From assembly GCA_016778765.1 (NCBI GenBank), contig JADHOV010000003.1, positions 1 through 64,000 on the forward strand: a DNA stretch of 64,000 nt. Reading direction: 5' to 3'. This document shows positions 1 to 8,201 of the stretch, one piece after another. The DNA is from Paracoccaceae bacterium. GTDB lineage: Bacteria; Pseudomonadota; Alphaproteobacteria; Rhodobacterales; Rhodobacteraceae. The notes beneath the pieces are model-generated. The model saw only the letters and a program-made list of their open reading frames with translations. It searched no databases and had not been told where the DNA came from. Within the stretch, counting starts at the first letter, position 1; each line of letters begins with the position of its first letter. A program made the position numbers and the translations under genes.

Positions 1-787
1 TAACATTCTTCTCATGATCTGACAGGCTACCCCACCAACTGGCATTCATACTCAGACACAGATTGCTTCCTGGCTCATGCATACCGGCAGTGTAATAGAA
101 TTTCGCTGCTTCGTAGAACTTTAAGAAGTAATCATTCCACGGACCAACCCACTCAGCGGCGTCAATCGCTCCCGATACCAAGTTTTCATAAATTTGAGAG
201 CCAGGCACTGAGATTGGAGACGCACCCAATTTTGACATTACTGTGCCACCCAATCCCGGAATTCTCATTTTCAAGCCTGCTAGGTCGTCCGCAGAATTAA
301 TTTCTTTATTGAACCATCCGCCAGCCTGGCATCCAGTTGAACCAGCAGGCATCGCTTTCAAACCATATTCGCCTGAAATTTTATCCCAGAGTTCTTGTCC
401 ACCGCCAAACTTAATCCATGCATTCCACTCTGCGCTGTTCATCCCCATCGGAACTGCAGTGAAAAAAGCGAAGCCAGGATGTGTACCCCTCCAGTAATAA
501 TCTGCCGAAATGTATGCTTGTGAGTTTCCAGAAGCCACTTCGTCAAAAACGTCAAAAGCCCCAACGCGTTCGCCGCCGGCGTAGTATTCAGTGGTGATCG
601 CCCCTTCAGATAGTTCGGTGATTCTAGCAGCCAGCCGTTGAGCTGATGTTCCTAACCCAGGGAAATCTCGGCCCCAAGATGAAACAATTGTCATGGTCTT
701 GCCATGACCACCGGCAACGGCGGGTGCCGCCAAAGCAGCGCCAGTAGCGCCAATTGCAGCGCCTTTTAAAAACTTACGACGTTCCAT
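1..787 (-). CDS. TRAP transporter solute-binding protein, DctP family (partial, 3' end outside window)
   Basis: Periplasmic binding protein of a tripartite ATP-independent periplasmic (TRAP) transporter; about 262 residues are visible and the C-terminus lies beyond base 1. The start is ATG at 785-787 with AGGAG about 8 nt upstream. Residues 2-8 read ERRKFLK, a twin-arginine type signal, followed by a small hydrophobic Ala/Gly stretch ending near AVA, so Tat export is likely. The region GSTGCQAGGWFNKEI and the LKMRIPGLGG segment are typical of the DctP family, closest in style to the alpha-keto acid (TakP) type. It is the last visible gene of a minus-strand set that includes the 5-oxoprolinase genes. 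A pyroglutamate or related carboxylate ligand is therefore a reasonable inference, not a demonstrated one. The membrane subunits are not in the window. Confidence 0.88.
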   Translation of the reverse strand, partial: MERRKFLKGAAIGATGAALAAPAVAGGHGKTMTIVSSWGRDFPGLGTSAQRLAARITELSEGAITTEYYAGGERVGAFDVFDEVASGNSQAYISADYYWRGTHPGFAFFTAVPMGMNSAEWNAWIKFGGGQELWDKISGEYGLKAMPAGSTGCQAGGWFNKEINSADDLAGLKMRIPGLGGTVMSKLGASPISVPGSQIYENLVSGAIDAAEWVGPWNDYFLKFYEAAKFYYTAGMHEPGSNLCLSMNASWWGSLSDHEKNV

Positions 788-1010
788 ACAGTTTCTCCTC
801 ACTGTTTAATTTTTTACAGGGCAGTCCTCCGAGCCCCAATATTGGTCAAGTTATCTAACCAGTTTGCGGATCGCAACTAATTTGTCCCTTGCAGGTAGTT
901 TAATTAGCCGTTTCTCAGGACAAGGCAAGGTTTTTCAAGCCTGTCAGCCCGCCTGCAAAGGCCATTGCCGTTTTTAGGATCATTTGGGATTTGCCGAAGT
1001 AACTGCAGCG
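788..1010. other. Spacer between pxpA and the TRAP binding protein
   Basis: About 220 bp with no convincing gene. Read on the minus strand it offers a possible sigma-70 promoter (TTGCGA, 17-bp spacer, TAACTT) roughly 70-90 bp before the binding-protein start. An imperfect inverted repeat, AGTTTGCG/CGCAACT, overlaps it. The binding protein may thus have its own promoter besides read-through from pxpA. Confidence 0.35.
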
Positions 1011-1772
1011 TCAGGAGCAAAATTTCGCTAAAGTGATTCCAGCTTGTTCCAGTGACCTGCGCACAGATTTGGCAATTTCGAGAGCGTTTTGCGTATCCCC
1101 ATGCAGACAAATTGTATCAATTTGGGCTTTTATATGCTGCCCCGAGCGCGTGATGATACTGCCGTTTACCACCATTTGTGTGATCCTATCAGCCGCCAGC
1201 GCTGGATCATGGATCACCGCACCCTCGATTGAGCGATCCACCAGCGTAGCATCCTCATTATAGGCCCGATCGGCAAAAATTTCGCCAACATATCGACAGG
1301 GCAAGCTTTGCGCGACCTTTTCCTGAGCACTCGCCGCCAGCACCATTAAAATGGTCTCCGGCGCGACTGAAAGCGCGGCTTCATAGGCGTCATAAGCCAG
1401 CTCTGCATGTTCCGATGCCATGTTTGACAGCGCGCCATGCAGTTTAATATGGCGAATTTCAGCGCCAACGCTGCGCGCCATCGCCTGCGCCGCCCCGATC
1501 TGATAACGTATTTGATTTTGTAACGTGGTTTTGGATAGGTGAAGCCGCCGCCGTCCAAACCCTTGCAGATCGTCAAAGCCCGGATGCGCGCCGATACCGA
1601 CCCCGCAATCCTGCGCCTGTTGCATCGTTTGCTGCATCACATCTGGATCCCCTGCGTGAAAGCCGCAAGCAACATTGGCCGAGGTGATCACCTGCAAAAG
1701 AGCGCCGTCATTGCCCATTTTCCAGGGGCCGAAGCTTTCCCCCATATCTGCATTCAAATCAATATTTTTCAT
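1011..1772 (-). CDS. pxpA: 5-oxoprolinase subunit A (LamB/YcsF family)
   Basis: Subunit A of the bacterial ATP-dependent 5-oxoprolinase PxpABC, which opens 5-oxo-L-proline to L-glutamate in the cytoplasm. The protein has 253 residues, the usual length. The N-terminus MKNIDLNADMGESFG is the family signature, followed by SANVACGFHAGDP and GIGAHPGFDD, which carry conserved His and Asp residues. The ATG overlaps the pxpC stop (ATGA), indicating translational coupling. The gene order racemase-pxpB-pxpC-pxpA on one strand supports a single transcription unit. Assignment is firm at family level; the substrate rests on the complete A/B/C set. Confidence 0.95.
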   Translation of the reverse strand: MKNIDLNADMGESFGPWKMGNDGALLQVITSANVACGFHAGDPDVMQQTMQQAQDCGVGIGAHPGFDDLQGFGRRRLHLSKTTLQNQIRYQIGAAQAMARSVGAEIRHIKLHGALSNMASEHAELAYDAYEAALSVAPETILMVLAASAQEKVAQSLPCRYVGEIFADRAYNEDATLVDRSIEGAVIHDPALAADRITQMVVNGSIITRSGQHIKAQIDTICLHGDTQNALEIAKSVRRSLEQAGITLAKFCS

Positions 1773-2791
1773 TGCTTTGTATCTCCTGCATCGAAGGCCG
1801 ACACTACGCCTCCGATCAATTGAAACGACAAGAGGTTTTTCATTTTATACGGATCTTGCAACAATGGATGCAAGCGGTCAGATAATTGAGATACGCGTTC
1901 ATTATACTGATTTTGATATTCAAGCGCTTGTTCAAGCGATAGAAATTTAAACCTAATCGTTGCATCTAAGCCGGCTTGCGCGATTTTTGGTAGATCACTT
2001 GGAAGCACCGTTCCAATCCTTGGATAACCGCCGGTGCTTTGGCATTCAGGCATCAAGACGAAGGGGCGTCCATCACCGGTCATTTGAATATCCCCCGGCA
2101 CGATGATTTCAGAAAGTATTTTGAGTTGATTGCTGATTTGAAACGGCGCGCCTTCAAAGTCTAATTTTATGCCCATGCGGTTGGCCCGAATGTCGCGCGT
2201 AAAAATTGTATTTTCGAAGCGCGCGCGTTCAGTAAAGCTGAAAAGATCGGTTTGAACCGAGGCGACGATATGAACGCAGCCTCCTTGGAAGCGATCTTCT
2301 ACATCCAGTTTTTGGCTGATAAAGGGTTTCTCATCCGGGCCGATCGGCAGAGTGCCATCTGCAACCAACGCCTCGCCGATGCCAATCGCATGATGCGCGG
2401 CGCGGGCCTTCAAAAAAACTTCTGTGTCAAAACCGCCTCCCACCGACAAATAGGCATATGTGCCCGCTTGCACCCCCCCTAAGCGCAAAATTGCCCCATC
2501 TGGCAGGTGATGCGCGGCGTTCCAAGCCAAGGGCGTGCCGTCAAGCTCTGCCTTCATCGGGGCACCGGTTAATGCAATTTTCATATCACCTTGAGCTTGG
2601 AAGACGCCGCCAAACCCAGCCATCTCTAGCGCCCCATCGCCGCTGACTTGCCCAAGAAGTACGGCGCCTTCCTCTAAAGCCAAACAATCTGCTGCGCCCG
2701 ATTTCGAAAGCCCTTGTGCCAAATACCCCGGGCGGCCAAAGTCTTGAATGCTTGCATGAGCACCACAGGAGAGGATCTTTAACCTGGCCAT
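1769..2791 (-). CDS. pxpC: 5-oxoprolinase subunit C (biotin-dependent carboxyltransferase/KipA family)
   Basis: Subunit C of PxpABC, a member of the KipA/AHS2 family, about 340 residues. The start is either GTG at 2794 or ATG at 2791; I favour ATG at 2791, which directly overlaps the pxpB stop codon. Visible family features are the N-terminal HASIQDFGRPGYLAQGLSKSGAAD block and the SIGGGFD-like YLSVGGGFDTEVFL segment. PECQSTGGYPRIGTVLPSDLPKI lies near residues 248-270. Together with PxpB it forms the KipI/KipA-like heterodimer that acts with PxpA. The stop overlaps the pxpA start. Confidence 0.94.
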   Translation of the reverse strand: MARLKILSCGAHASIQDFGRPGYLAQGLSKSGAADCLALEEGAVLLGQVSGDGALEMAGFGGVFQAQGDMKIALTGAPMKAELDGTPLAWNAAHHLPDGAILRLGGVQAGTYAYLSVGGGFDTEVFLKARAAHHAIGIGEALVADGTLPIGPDEKPFISQKLDVEDRFQGGCVHIVASVQTDLFSFTERARFENTIFTRDIRANRMGIKLDFEGAPFQISNQLKILSEIIVPGDIQMTGDGRPFVLMPECQSTGGYPRIGTVLPSDLPKIAQAGLDATIRFKFLSLEQALEYQNQYNERVSQLSDRLHPLLQDPYKMKNLLSFQLIGGVVSAFDAGDTKQ

Positions 2792-3591
2792 CACAACGCA
2801 CGAATCACTGCACCGCCATCACCGCTGTGATCTTGGCTTTTAAGATTAAAGAGCTGTTCTGCCGATACGGATTGCAATTGCAATTCATCCCCCGGGCGCA
2901 GCGCAAAGGGATTATCGGGCTGTTGGGGGCGAAAGCATTGAAAAGCGGTTTGCCCAATATGGCGCCAGCCAGTTGGGTTATCGGCGGCAAAAATGATCAC
3001 TTGTCTGATCGCCACGACCAATGCGCCGCCGGGGACTTTTGGGTTCACATGTTCTATGCGCGGAATATCCCAAGCCGGTGGCAACTCGCCGGCATAAGGT
3101 TGGCCCGGGGCGTATCCTATGGCCATTACCCGCAGCGGCGCAGCGGTCAAGCTTTGGATCGCTGTGGCTCTGTCCATCCCGGCCAGCTCTGCCGCTTGGG
3201 ATAATTGTGGCCCGTTTCCAGCATCAAAAGCGCAGGGAATCACAAATAAACGGCGCCCTCGGGGCAGCGCGGCCTGATACCAATCATGCTGCCCAAGCAA
3301 CTCTGCGAGCTGCGCGCGCATCTGATAATGGGTCAGGGCAGCTGTGTCAAATCGCAGAAAGCTTGACGCCAAGGTGCTGCTGGTTTCTTCGATGCCGTGC
3401 CAAGCCTGTTGGTCAATCGCGGCTTTAAACGCCAAGGCAGCGCGATTTGAGGCTTCGTTCAAGCCGCCGCTGAATTGCACTAGAAAGCCGTTTAAGCCCA
3501 CAGGAACGATCCGCGGATATTTTAGGCCTTGTTGCGCGTCGTCTTGGCTTTTTTCGCCGGTTTCAAGCGTTGCGTCAGCGGGCATGGTCAT
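2791..3591 (-). CDS. pxpB: 5-oxoprolinase subunit B (KipI/AHS1 family)
   Basis: Subunit B of PxpABC, about 266 residues from the preferred ATG at 3591, which has GAGGG just upstream; an in-frame TTG at 3600 and ATG at 3585 are alternatives. The family blocks LRVMAIGYAPGQPYAG-like and HVNPKVPGGALVVA are present, as is the FAADNPTGWRHIGQT segment near the C-terminus. It lies 20 bp downstream of the racemase gene and overlaps pxpC, so it is in the middle of the presumed operon. The N-terminal 25 residues are polar and poorly conserved-looking, so the start is somewhat uncertain. Confidence 0.93.
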   Translation of the reverse strand: MTMPADATLETGEKSQDDAQQGLKYPRIVPVGLNGFLVQFSGGLNEASNRAALAFKAAIDQQAWHGIEETSSTLASSFLRFDTAALTHYQMRAQLAELLGQHDWYQAALPRGRRLFVIPCAFDAGNGPQLSQAAELAGMDRATAIQSLTAAPLRVMAIGYAPGQPYAGELPPAWDIPRIEHVNPKVPGGALVVAIRQVIIFAADNPTGWRHIGQTAFQCFRPQQPDNPFALRPGDELQLQSVSAEQLFNLKSQDHSGDGGAVIRAL

Positions 3592-3620
3592 GGCCCTCAA
3601 AGCTTTGCGCTTGCATCTGC

Positions 3621-4337
3621 CTATACGCCACGATGCGGCCCGCGGGCTTCGAGCGCGAATTGCGCAACAGCTTCAGCCAGCACATCCAATGTGTCGATCA
3701 TCGCCGCGCTTGGATCATGACTGGTTTGAATCATTGAAAATTCAGAGCAGGCCACGAGCTGAAGATTGGCACCGCGTCGGGTCAATTCTGTTGAGGCTTC
3801 CAGAAGCAGGCTGCGGGCCTCGGCTGTGTCGCCAGAGGTTTTGATTTTCCGGATCGCCTGCACCATTTTTACATCATCTTCCGGCCAAATTATAATGCGC
3901 TCACTGGCCTGAAAATACCTTTCGAAAAGCTGGGTTTTGCGCAGTGCGGGTGAAGCCAGAATGCCAATAACATCGCCAGCTCTGCTTTTTGCAAGCGCGG
4001 TTTGAACCGATAATTTCACCATATTAAAAAACGGTAGGGCGGTTTTTCTTTGAATAGCCTCTGCAAAAAGATGTGCTGTGTTACACGGCATTGCCAGCGC
4101 CTCTGCGCCCCATTTGTCGAGGCGCTGGGCCATATCCCCCAGCACTGGACCGGGATCTGGCGCACCGATCGTTTGATCCAAAACATAGGCCAAGCGTGAG
4201 GGCACTTGGGGGTTCATATCGATCAGCAAAGGGATATGATCTTGATCATCCTGCGCGCGCACCGCGTTGAGCAAGCGCTGTTGAAAAAGAATGGTCGCTT
4301 CGGGCCCCATACCCCCTAAAACGCCGATTTTTTTCAT
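3621..4337 (-). CDS. Aspartate/glutamate racemase family protein
   Basis: Cytoplasmic, cofactor-independent racemase-fold protein of 238 residues. It opens with KKIGVLGGMGPEAT, the N-terminal signature of the family. The two catalytic thiols are both visible: Cys85 in MPCNTAH and Cys197 in VACSEFS, so the protein should be active. It is the first gene of the minus-strand pyroglutamate cluster and ends 20 bp before pxpB. A role in interconverting D- and L-glutamate (or aspartate) tied to 5-oxoproline use is inferred from position. The family also includes amino acid racemases of other specificity, so I do not assign a symbol. Confidence 0.88.
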   Translation of the reverse strand: MKKIGVLGGMGPEATILFQQRLLNAVRAQDDQDHIPLLIDMNPQVPSRLAYVLDQTIGAPDPGPVLGDMAQRLDKWGAEALAMPCNTAHLFAEAIQRKTALPFFNMVKLSVQTALAKSRAGDVIGILASPALRKTQLFERYFQASERIIIWPEDDVKMVQAIRKIKTSGDTAEARSLLLEASTELTRRGANLQLVACSEFSMIQTSHDPSAAMIDTLDVLAEAVAQFALEARGPHRGV

Positions 4338-4573
4338 AGGTTAGATCCTTTGTATTTAGCCGACTTTGCAGCGGCAGACGGCGCTGTTCTTGGCCTGTTA
4401 AGGCGCAGTTAAATCAATTCTGAATGGATATGCCAAGGCCTGATTGCCGCTTATTTTGAAATGGATCGTCGGCGGTTTCCCGCTGTTTTTTGGCGCAAGA
4501 ACAGCCTAGCGGCTTGATTGCAGGTGAAGTCTGGCTATTTGACGGGGGATTGAGGTCACAGGAGATGGCGCCA
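4338..4573. other. Upstream region of the racemase-pxp cluster
   Basis: Divergent spacer that must hold the promoter for the minus-strand pyroglutamate cluster. I see no strong canonical promoter and no long palindrome. The whole gap from 4338 to 4792 holds only the small ORF described next. Confidence 0.3.
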
Positions 4574-4693
4574 ATGACAAAATTTACTTTTTTGATTTAC
4601 CTTCAGTTCGCCAGTTTGCTGGCGGTGGCCTTGGCAGCGGCGCTGACGCTGGATCCGCCAAAGGCGAAATGGTCACTCATAGGGCCGCTTTAA
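4574..4693 (+). CDS. Possible small single-span membrane peptide (39 aa)
   Basis: Short ORF of 39 codons plus stop, beginning ATG at 4574 with AGGAG at 4560-4564, an ideal 9-nt spacing. Residues 4-27 are hydrophobic (FLIYLQFASLLAVALAAAL), which would make one transmembrane helix, followed by a short polar tail KAKWS. I recognise no family. The good ribosome site and the coherent hydrophobic segment argue for a real gene, but a chance ORF is possible. It lies about 100 bp before the CaiB-type gene. Confidence 0.4.
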   Translation: MTKFTFLIYLQFASLLAVALAAALTLDPPKAKWSLIGPL

Positions 4694-4792
4694 CAGCATG
4701 CCGGCTGAATATCTTGGCCAGGGCGGGCGCTTTGATTGGAAACCACTGGCAGATATGCTAGGCACCACTTTGTGTTCAAAAGCGCGGTGTCG

Positions 4793-5902
4793 ATGTTATC
4801 AGGATTAACAGTAATCGAGTTCGAAGGCCTTGGGCCAGCGCCTTTTGCGGGTATGATGCTGGCAGATTTGGGTGCCGATGTGATCGTTATTCATCGCGAA
4901 ACCGCAGATAAAAGCCCTGCTCATGTCCGCCATAATCTGCTGGATCGCGGCAAACGCTCGATCGTTTTGAATTTGAAGAACGCGGATGAAAAACAGCTCG
5001 CGCACCGTTTGGTCTGCCAAGCTGATGGGCTGATCGAAGGCTTTCGACCCGGGGTGATGGAGCGTTTGGGCTTGGGGCCAGAGGATGTGATGCACGTCAA
5101 TCCGCGTTTGGTTTACGGACGGGTTACGGGCTGGGGACAAACCGGTCCTTTGGCGCAGGCAGCGGGCCATGATTTGAATTATTTGGCGCGTAGTGGCGGG
5201 CTTTGGTATGCCTCAAATGCCGGTGAAACGCCGTTTCCCCCGCCCACCTTATTGGGTGATATTGGCGGCGGTGCGCTATATCTGGTGATTGGGATTCTGG
5301 CGGCTTTGCTGACCCAAAGAGCCACCGGGAAAGGCGCTGTGATTGATGCGGCTATGGTGGATGGGACATCGCATATGCTTTCGCTTTTGATGTCCCTTCA
5401 AGGGCCGGGCGGGCTGGTCAAAGAACGTGGCAAAAGCCTGTTGGACGGGCCGCATTTTAGCCGGACTTATGCCTGTCGCGGCGGCGGCTATATTTCCGTG
5501 CAATGTTTGGAGCCGCAATTTTATGCCGCATTTTTAAGGAAATTAGACCTGCAAGAAGATGCCGACTTTTGCAAACAATTCGAGCCCGCGCTATGGCCCG
5601 AGCTCACCGCCCGTTTGGCGGGATTATTCGCGCAGAAACCGGCCTCGCATTGGGATGTTTTATTTGCGCAAACCGATGCCTGCGTTGCGAAAATAAATGC
5701 ACCGCAAGAGGCGCAAAACGATCCGCATATTCAAGCACGCCAGATTTGGAGCTGGGCGCAAGGCTTGCTGCAGGCAGCACCGGCACCGCGATTTTCGACA
5801 TGGGCCCCCGAAGCAATAGGCGAAATACGCGCAAAAGATGCAGACCGAGGTCAGATCTTGGCCGAATTAAACGAAGGAATTTCTGATGCTCGCCCAGTTT
5901 GA
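4793..5902 (+). CDS. CaiB/BaiF family CoA-transferase, alpha-methylacyl-CoA racemase type
   Basis: Family III CoA-transferase-fold protein of 369 residues from ATG at 4793, where homology to the family begins (LSGLTVIEFEGLGPAPFAGM); upstream in-frame codons look non-coding. Residues His126 in GHDLNYLARSG, Asp156 in LLGDIGGG and Glu240 match, at almost identical positions, the catalytic residues known from mycobacterial alpha-methylacyl-CoA racemase. Racemisation of a 2-methyl-branched acyl-CoA is therefore more likely than CoA transfer. Its stop lies inside the next gene (17-bp overlap with the nitroreductase), so the two are co-expressed. The substrate is unknown. Confidence 0.88.
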   Translation: MLSGLTVIEFEGLGPAPFAGMMLADLGADVIVIHRETADKSPAHVRHNLLDRGKRSIVLNLKNADEKQLAHRLVCQADGLIEGFRPGVMERLGLGPEDVMHVNPRLVYGRVTGWGQTGPLAQAAGHDLNYLARSGGLWYASNAGETPFPPPTLLGDIGGGALYLVIGILAALLTQRATGKGAVIDAAMVDGTSHMLSLLMSLQGPGGLVKERGKSLLDGPHFSRTYACRGGGYISVQCLEPQFYAAFLRKLDLQEDADFCKQFEPALWPELTARLAGLFAQKPASHWDVLFAQTDACVAKINAPQEAQNDPHIQARQIWSWAQGLLQAAPAPRFSTWAPEAIGEIRAKDADRGQILAELNEGISDARPV

Positions 5903-6566
5903 GACGCTGAACGCGCTGTTACAGACCCGCTATTCTTGCCGCGCATTTTTAGACAGGCCGGTCGCGCATTCTGATATTGAAAAAATTGTTGAGGCGGCTC
6001 AACGGGTCCCGTCTTGGTGTAACGCGCAGCCGTGGCAGCTTATTCTTTGCGAAGGCGCGCAAACCAAGATGTTGGCCGCTGCCTTGACGGAGGCGGCCAA
6101 CGAGGGGTTACAAGCGCCAGAGATTCCCTTTCCCAAAAGCTATAGCGGCAAATACAAACATCGCCGCTCAACCTGTGGCTGGCAATTATACGAGGCTGTG
6201 GGGGTTGCAAAAGGTGATCGCGCCGCATCGCGTCAGCAAATGCTAGAAAACTATCGCTTCTTTAATGCGCCCCAGGTGGCGATCCTGACAATTCCCAAAG
6301 AATTGGGCGCATATGCCGCGCTGGATGCAGGCGCTTTCATCACCGCTTTTACGCTTGCCGCCCAAGCCTTGGGAATAGCCACGATAGCGCAGGCGGCGAT
6401 TGCCGGAATGGCGCCTATTCTGCGCGAAAAGCTGCAGATTGAAGCGGATCGCGATATCCTATGCGCTGTGTCTTTCGGCTATGAAGATAAACACCATCCG
6501 GCAAATGCGTTTCGGACCAAACGGGCCGGCGTGCAGGAGGTTATGCGGTGGCATAAGCCCGATTAA
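5886..6566 (+). CDS. Nitroreductase family protein
   Basis: FMN-dependent nitroreductase-fold protein of 226 residues. The N-terminal RYSCRAFLDRPV and the RVPSWCNAQPWQL block are the flavin-binding signatures. GAFITAFTLAAQALGIATIAQAAIA and a C-terminal SFGYED complete the fold. The ATG at 5886 has AAGGAA 7-12 nt upstream, inside the end of the CaiB-type gene, which supports the overlapping start. Members reduce nitro, quinone or enone groups or act on flavin-linked substrates. The overlap with an acyl-CoA racemase homologue suggests a linked catabolic role, but the substrate cannot be read from sequence. Confidence 0.88.
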   Translation: MLAQFETLNALLQTRYSCRAFLDRPVAHSDIEKIVEAAQRVPSWCNAQPWQLILCEGAQTKMLAAALTEAANEGLQAPEIPFPKSYSGKYKHRRSTCGWQLYEAVGVAKGDRAASRQQMLENYRFFNAPQVAILTIPKELGAYAALDAGAFITAFTLAAQALGIATIAQAAIAGMAPILREKLQIEADRDILCAVSFGYEDKHHPANAFRTKRAGVQEVMRWHKPD

Positions 6567-6635
6567 GCGGCTCTTGGCGGCGCGACCCAAGCCCGAGGCG
6601 AAGCAGCGGCTTGGGTGGCTTTGGGGCAATAGCAG

Positions 6636-6986
6636 CTAGGCTTTTGCCGCGATTATAATCACCTCAACAAGGTGCTTGGGGGTCGCAAGAGCAGATTCGC
6701 CCGTGGCTCGGGCAGGGGCGTGGCCCTCAGGCACCCACGCATCCCAGACCGCGTTCATATCCGCGAAATCATCCATAGAAGCCATCCAGATCGTGGCGCT
6801 TAAAATGCGCGTTTTATCCGAGCCCGTCTGCTCTAGTAAACTATCAACTTTATCAAGAACTTCTTGGGTTTGTTCGGTGACTGATGTGCCCGGAGTTCCG
6901 ACTTGGCCTGCCAAATAAATGGTGCTGCCATGTACCACCGCTTGGCTCATACGTTGCCCTGTTGCTATTCGTGTTATGTCTGACAT
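6636..6986 (-). CDS. RidA family protein
   Basis: Small (116 aa) YjgF/YER057c/UK114 family protein, which as a trimer hydrolyses reactive enamine/imine intermediates to keto acids. Visible features are the GSTIYLAGQVG strand, KTRILSATIWMASMDDFADMNAVWDAW, and PARATGESAL with Arg93, the residue that binds the substrate carboxylate in RidA. Glu108 follows in LVEVIII. It is transcribed against the preceding nitroreductase gene. The exact Rid subgroup is not certain, so no symbol is given. Confidence 0.9.
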   Translation of the reverse strand: MSDITRIATGQRMSQAVVHGSTIYLAGQVGTPGTSVTEQTQEVLDKVDSLLEQTGSDKTRILSATIWMASMDDFADMNAVWDAWVPEGHAPARATGESALATPKHLVEVIIIAAKA

Positions 6987-7275
6987 GTCTTTTCCTTTAG
7001 CGCGAGTATGGGGTTTCGATACGGGGCAGTATTTGCAATAATACGCGCAGAGGAAAGCACCGATTTGCCTTTGAATGGATTTTTACGCAGCGCGCACACA
7101 GGGACATGCAGATCGCGCGGCGCTCTGGGAATCAGCGGCCGTTTAATTGCTGCGGATCTTCGTGGCGCCCGCTTTGGGCTGGGCAAAAGAGCAAGGCTGG
7201 GTGTTACGACAGGCGGGTTTGGCGTTTGTTTCGGCGCAGCTCCAGAATAAACCCAGAAAAATGGAAAGTTAATCG
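6987..7275. other. Divergent spacer between RidA and acetyltransferase genes
   Basis: About 290 bp between two divergent genes. Short open frames here have no recognisable features. It presumably carries both promoters; none is clear enough to assign. Confidence 0.3.
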
Positions 7276-7872
7276 ATGCGACTATGCGAAGAAAATATTG
7301 CCCTTAAAGGCAAAGCTGCCGCGCTGGAGCTTTTGTCAATGGCCCATCACGAAGATCTGGTTGAGGCGGTTCAAGACGGTGATTTGCATAAATTATGGTA
7401 TACGAACATTCCCTCTGCTTGCGAGATGCGCGCAGAGATCAGCCGGCGCTCAGAGTTGCACCGGCAGGGCTCAATGTACCCTTTCGCGGTCAAACACCTT
7501 GTGACGCAGCGCTGCATTGGTATGACCACCTATATGAATATTGAACCATCGCAGCGCAGGTTGGAAATTGGGTCAACTTGGTTGCAAAAATCTATCCAGC
7601 GCAGCGCGGTGAATACCGAATGTAAATGGCTGCTCCTGGAATATGCGTTTGAGCAATTGAATTGCATTTGCGTGGAATTTAGAACCCATGCGATGAATTT
7701 ACAAAGCCGGCGGGCGATTGAGCGCCTCGGCGCCAAGCAGGATGGGATTTTGCGCAACAATATGATTATGGCCAATGGCAGCTATCGAGACAGCGCCGTA
7801 TATTCAATCATTGCAAGCGAATGGCCCAGCGTGAAGGCAAATTTAACCTGGCAATTGCAGCAATACGCGTAA
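7276..7872 (+). CDS. GNAT family N-acetyltransferase (RimJ/RimL-like)
   Basis: Protein of 198 residues with the layout of RimJ/RimL-type GNAT enzymes: a substrate region around YPFAVKHLVTQRCIGMTTYMNI, the EIGSTWL strand, and NTECKWLLLEYAFEQLNCICVEFRTHAMNLQSRRAIERLGAKQDG, where the last part is the acetyl-CoA binding and helix 4 region. The start ATG follows GGAAAG. Acetylation of a protein N-terminus or small amine is typical of the family; the target here is unknown. It stands alone. Confidence 0.85.
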   Translation: MRLCEENIALKGKAAALELLSMAHHEDLVEAVQDGDLHKLWYTNIPSACEMRAEISRRSELHRQGSMYPFAVKHLVTQRCIGMTTYMNIEPSQRRLEIGSTWLQKSIQRSAVNTECKWLLLEYAFEQLNCICVEFRTHAMNLQSRRAIERLGAKQDGILRNNMIMANGSYRDSAVYSIIASEWPSVKANLTWQLQQYA

Positions 7873-8201
7873 TGACTGCTTTTGTTGCAAGGCCGATTTC
7901 GCCCAACAATATTGCCATTTGGACGCGCGCGGATCGTCTGGCCGCGCGGGCAAAACCGTTGATCTAACTGCGGGCTCTGCATAAAATTTTAAAAAGCGTC
8001 ATGCGCGCCCATTGGTGGCTGTGGGTCTGTTTTAAAAGAAACATAAGGCGTTTTGGCTCAGCGAGCGGATAGGTGATTGAAAGTTTCGTTGGGGTCGCAG
8101 CCGGAAGGAGCCGCTGGCTTTTGCATTAATGCTGTCAGCAGATGCTTGCAGGCAGAGGCCTGCGGCGCTAAACCCCTCGGGGAAAGAATATGGAGAGGTC
8201 G
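7873..8201. other. Spacer before gatC
   Basis: About 330 bp without a supported gene. It holds a 10-bp perfect palindrome (GCATTAATGC, near 8124) and a small hairpin GCAGGC/GCCTGC near 8148-8163, just before gatC. A promoter for gatCA should lie here but I cannot fix it. Confidence 0.3.
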
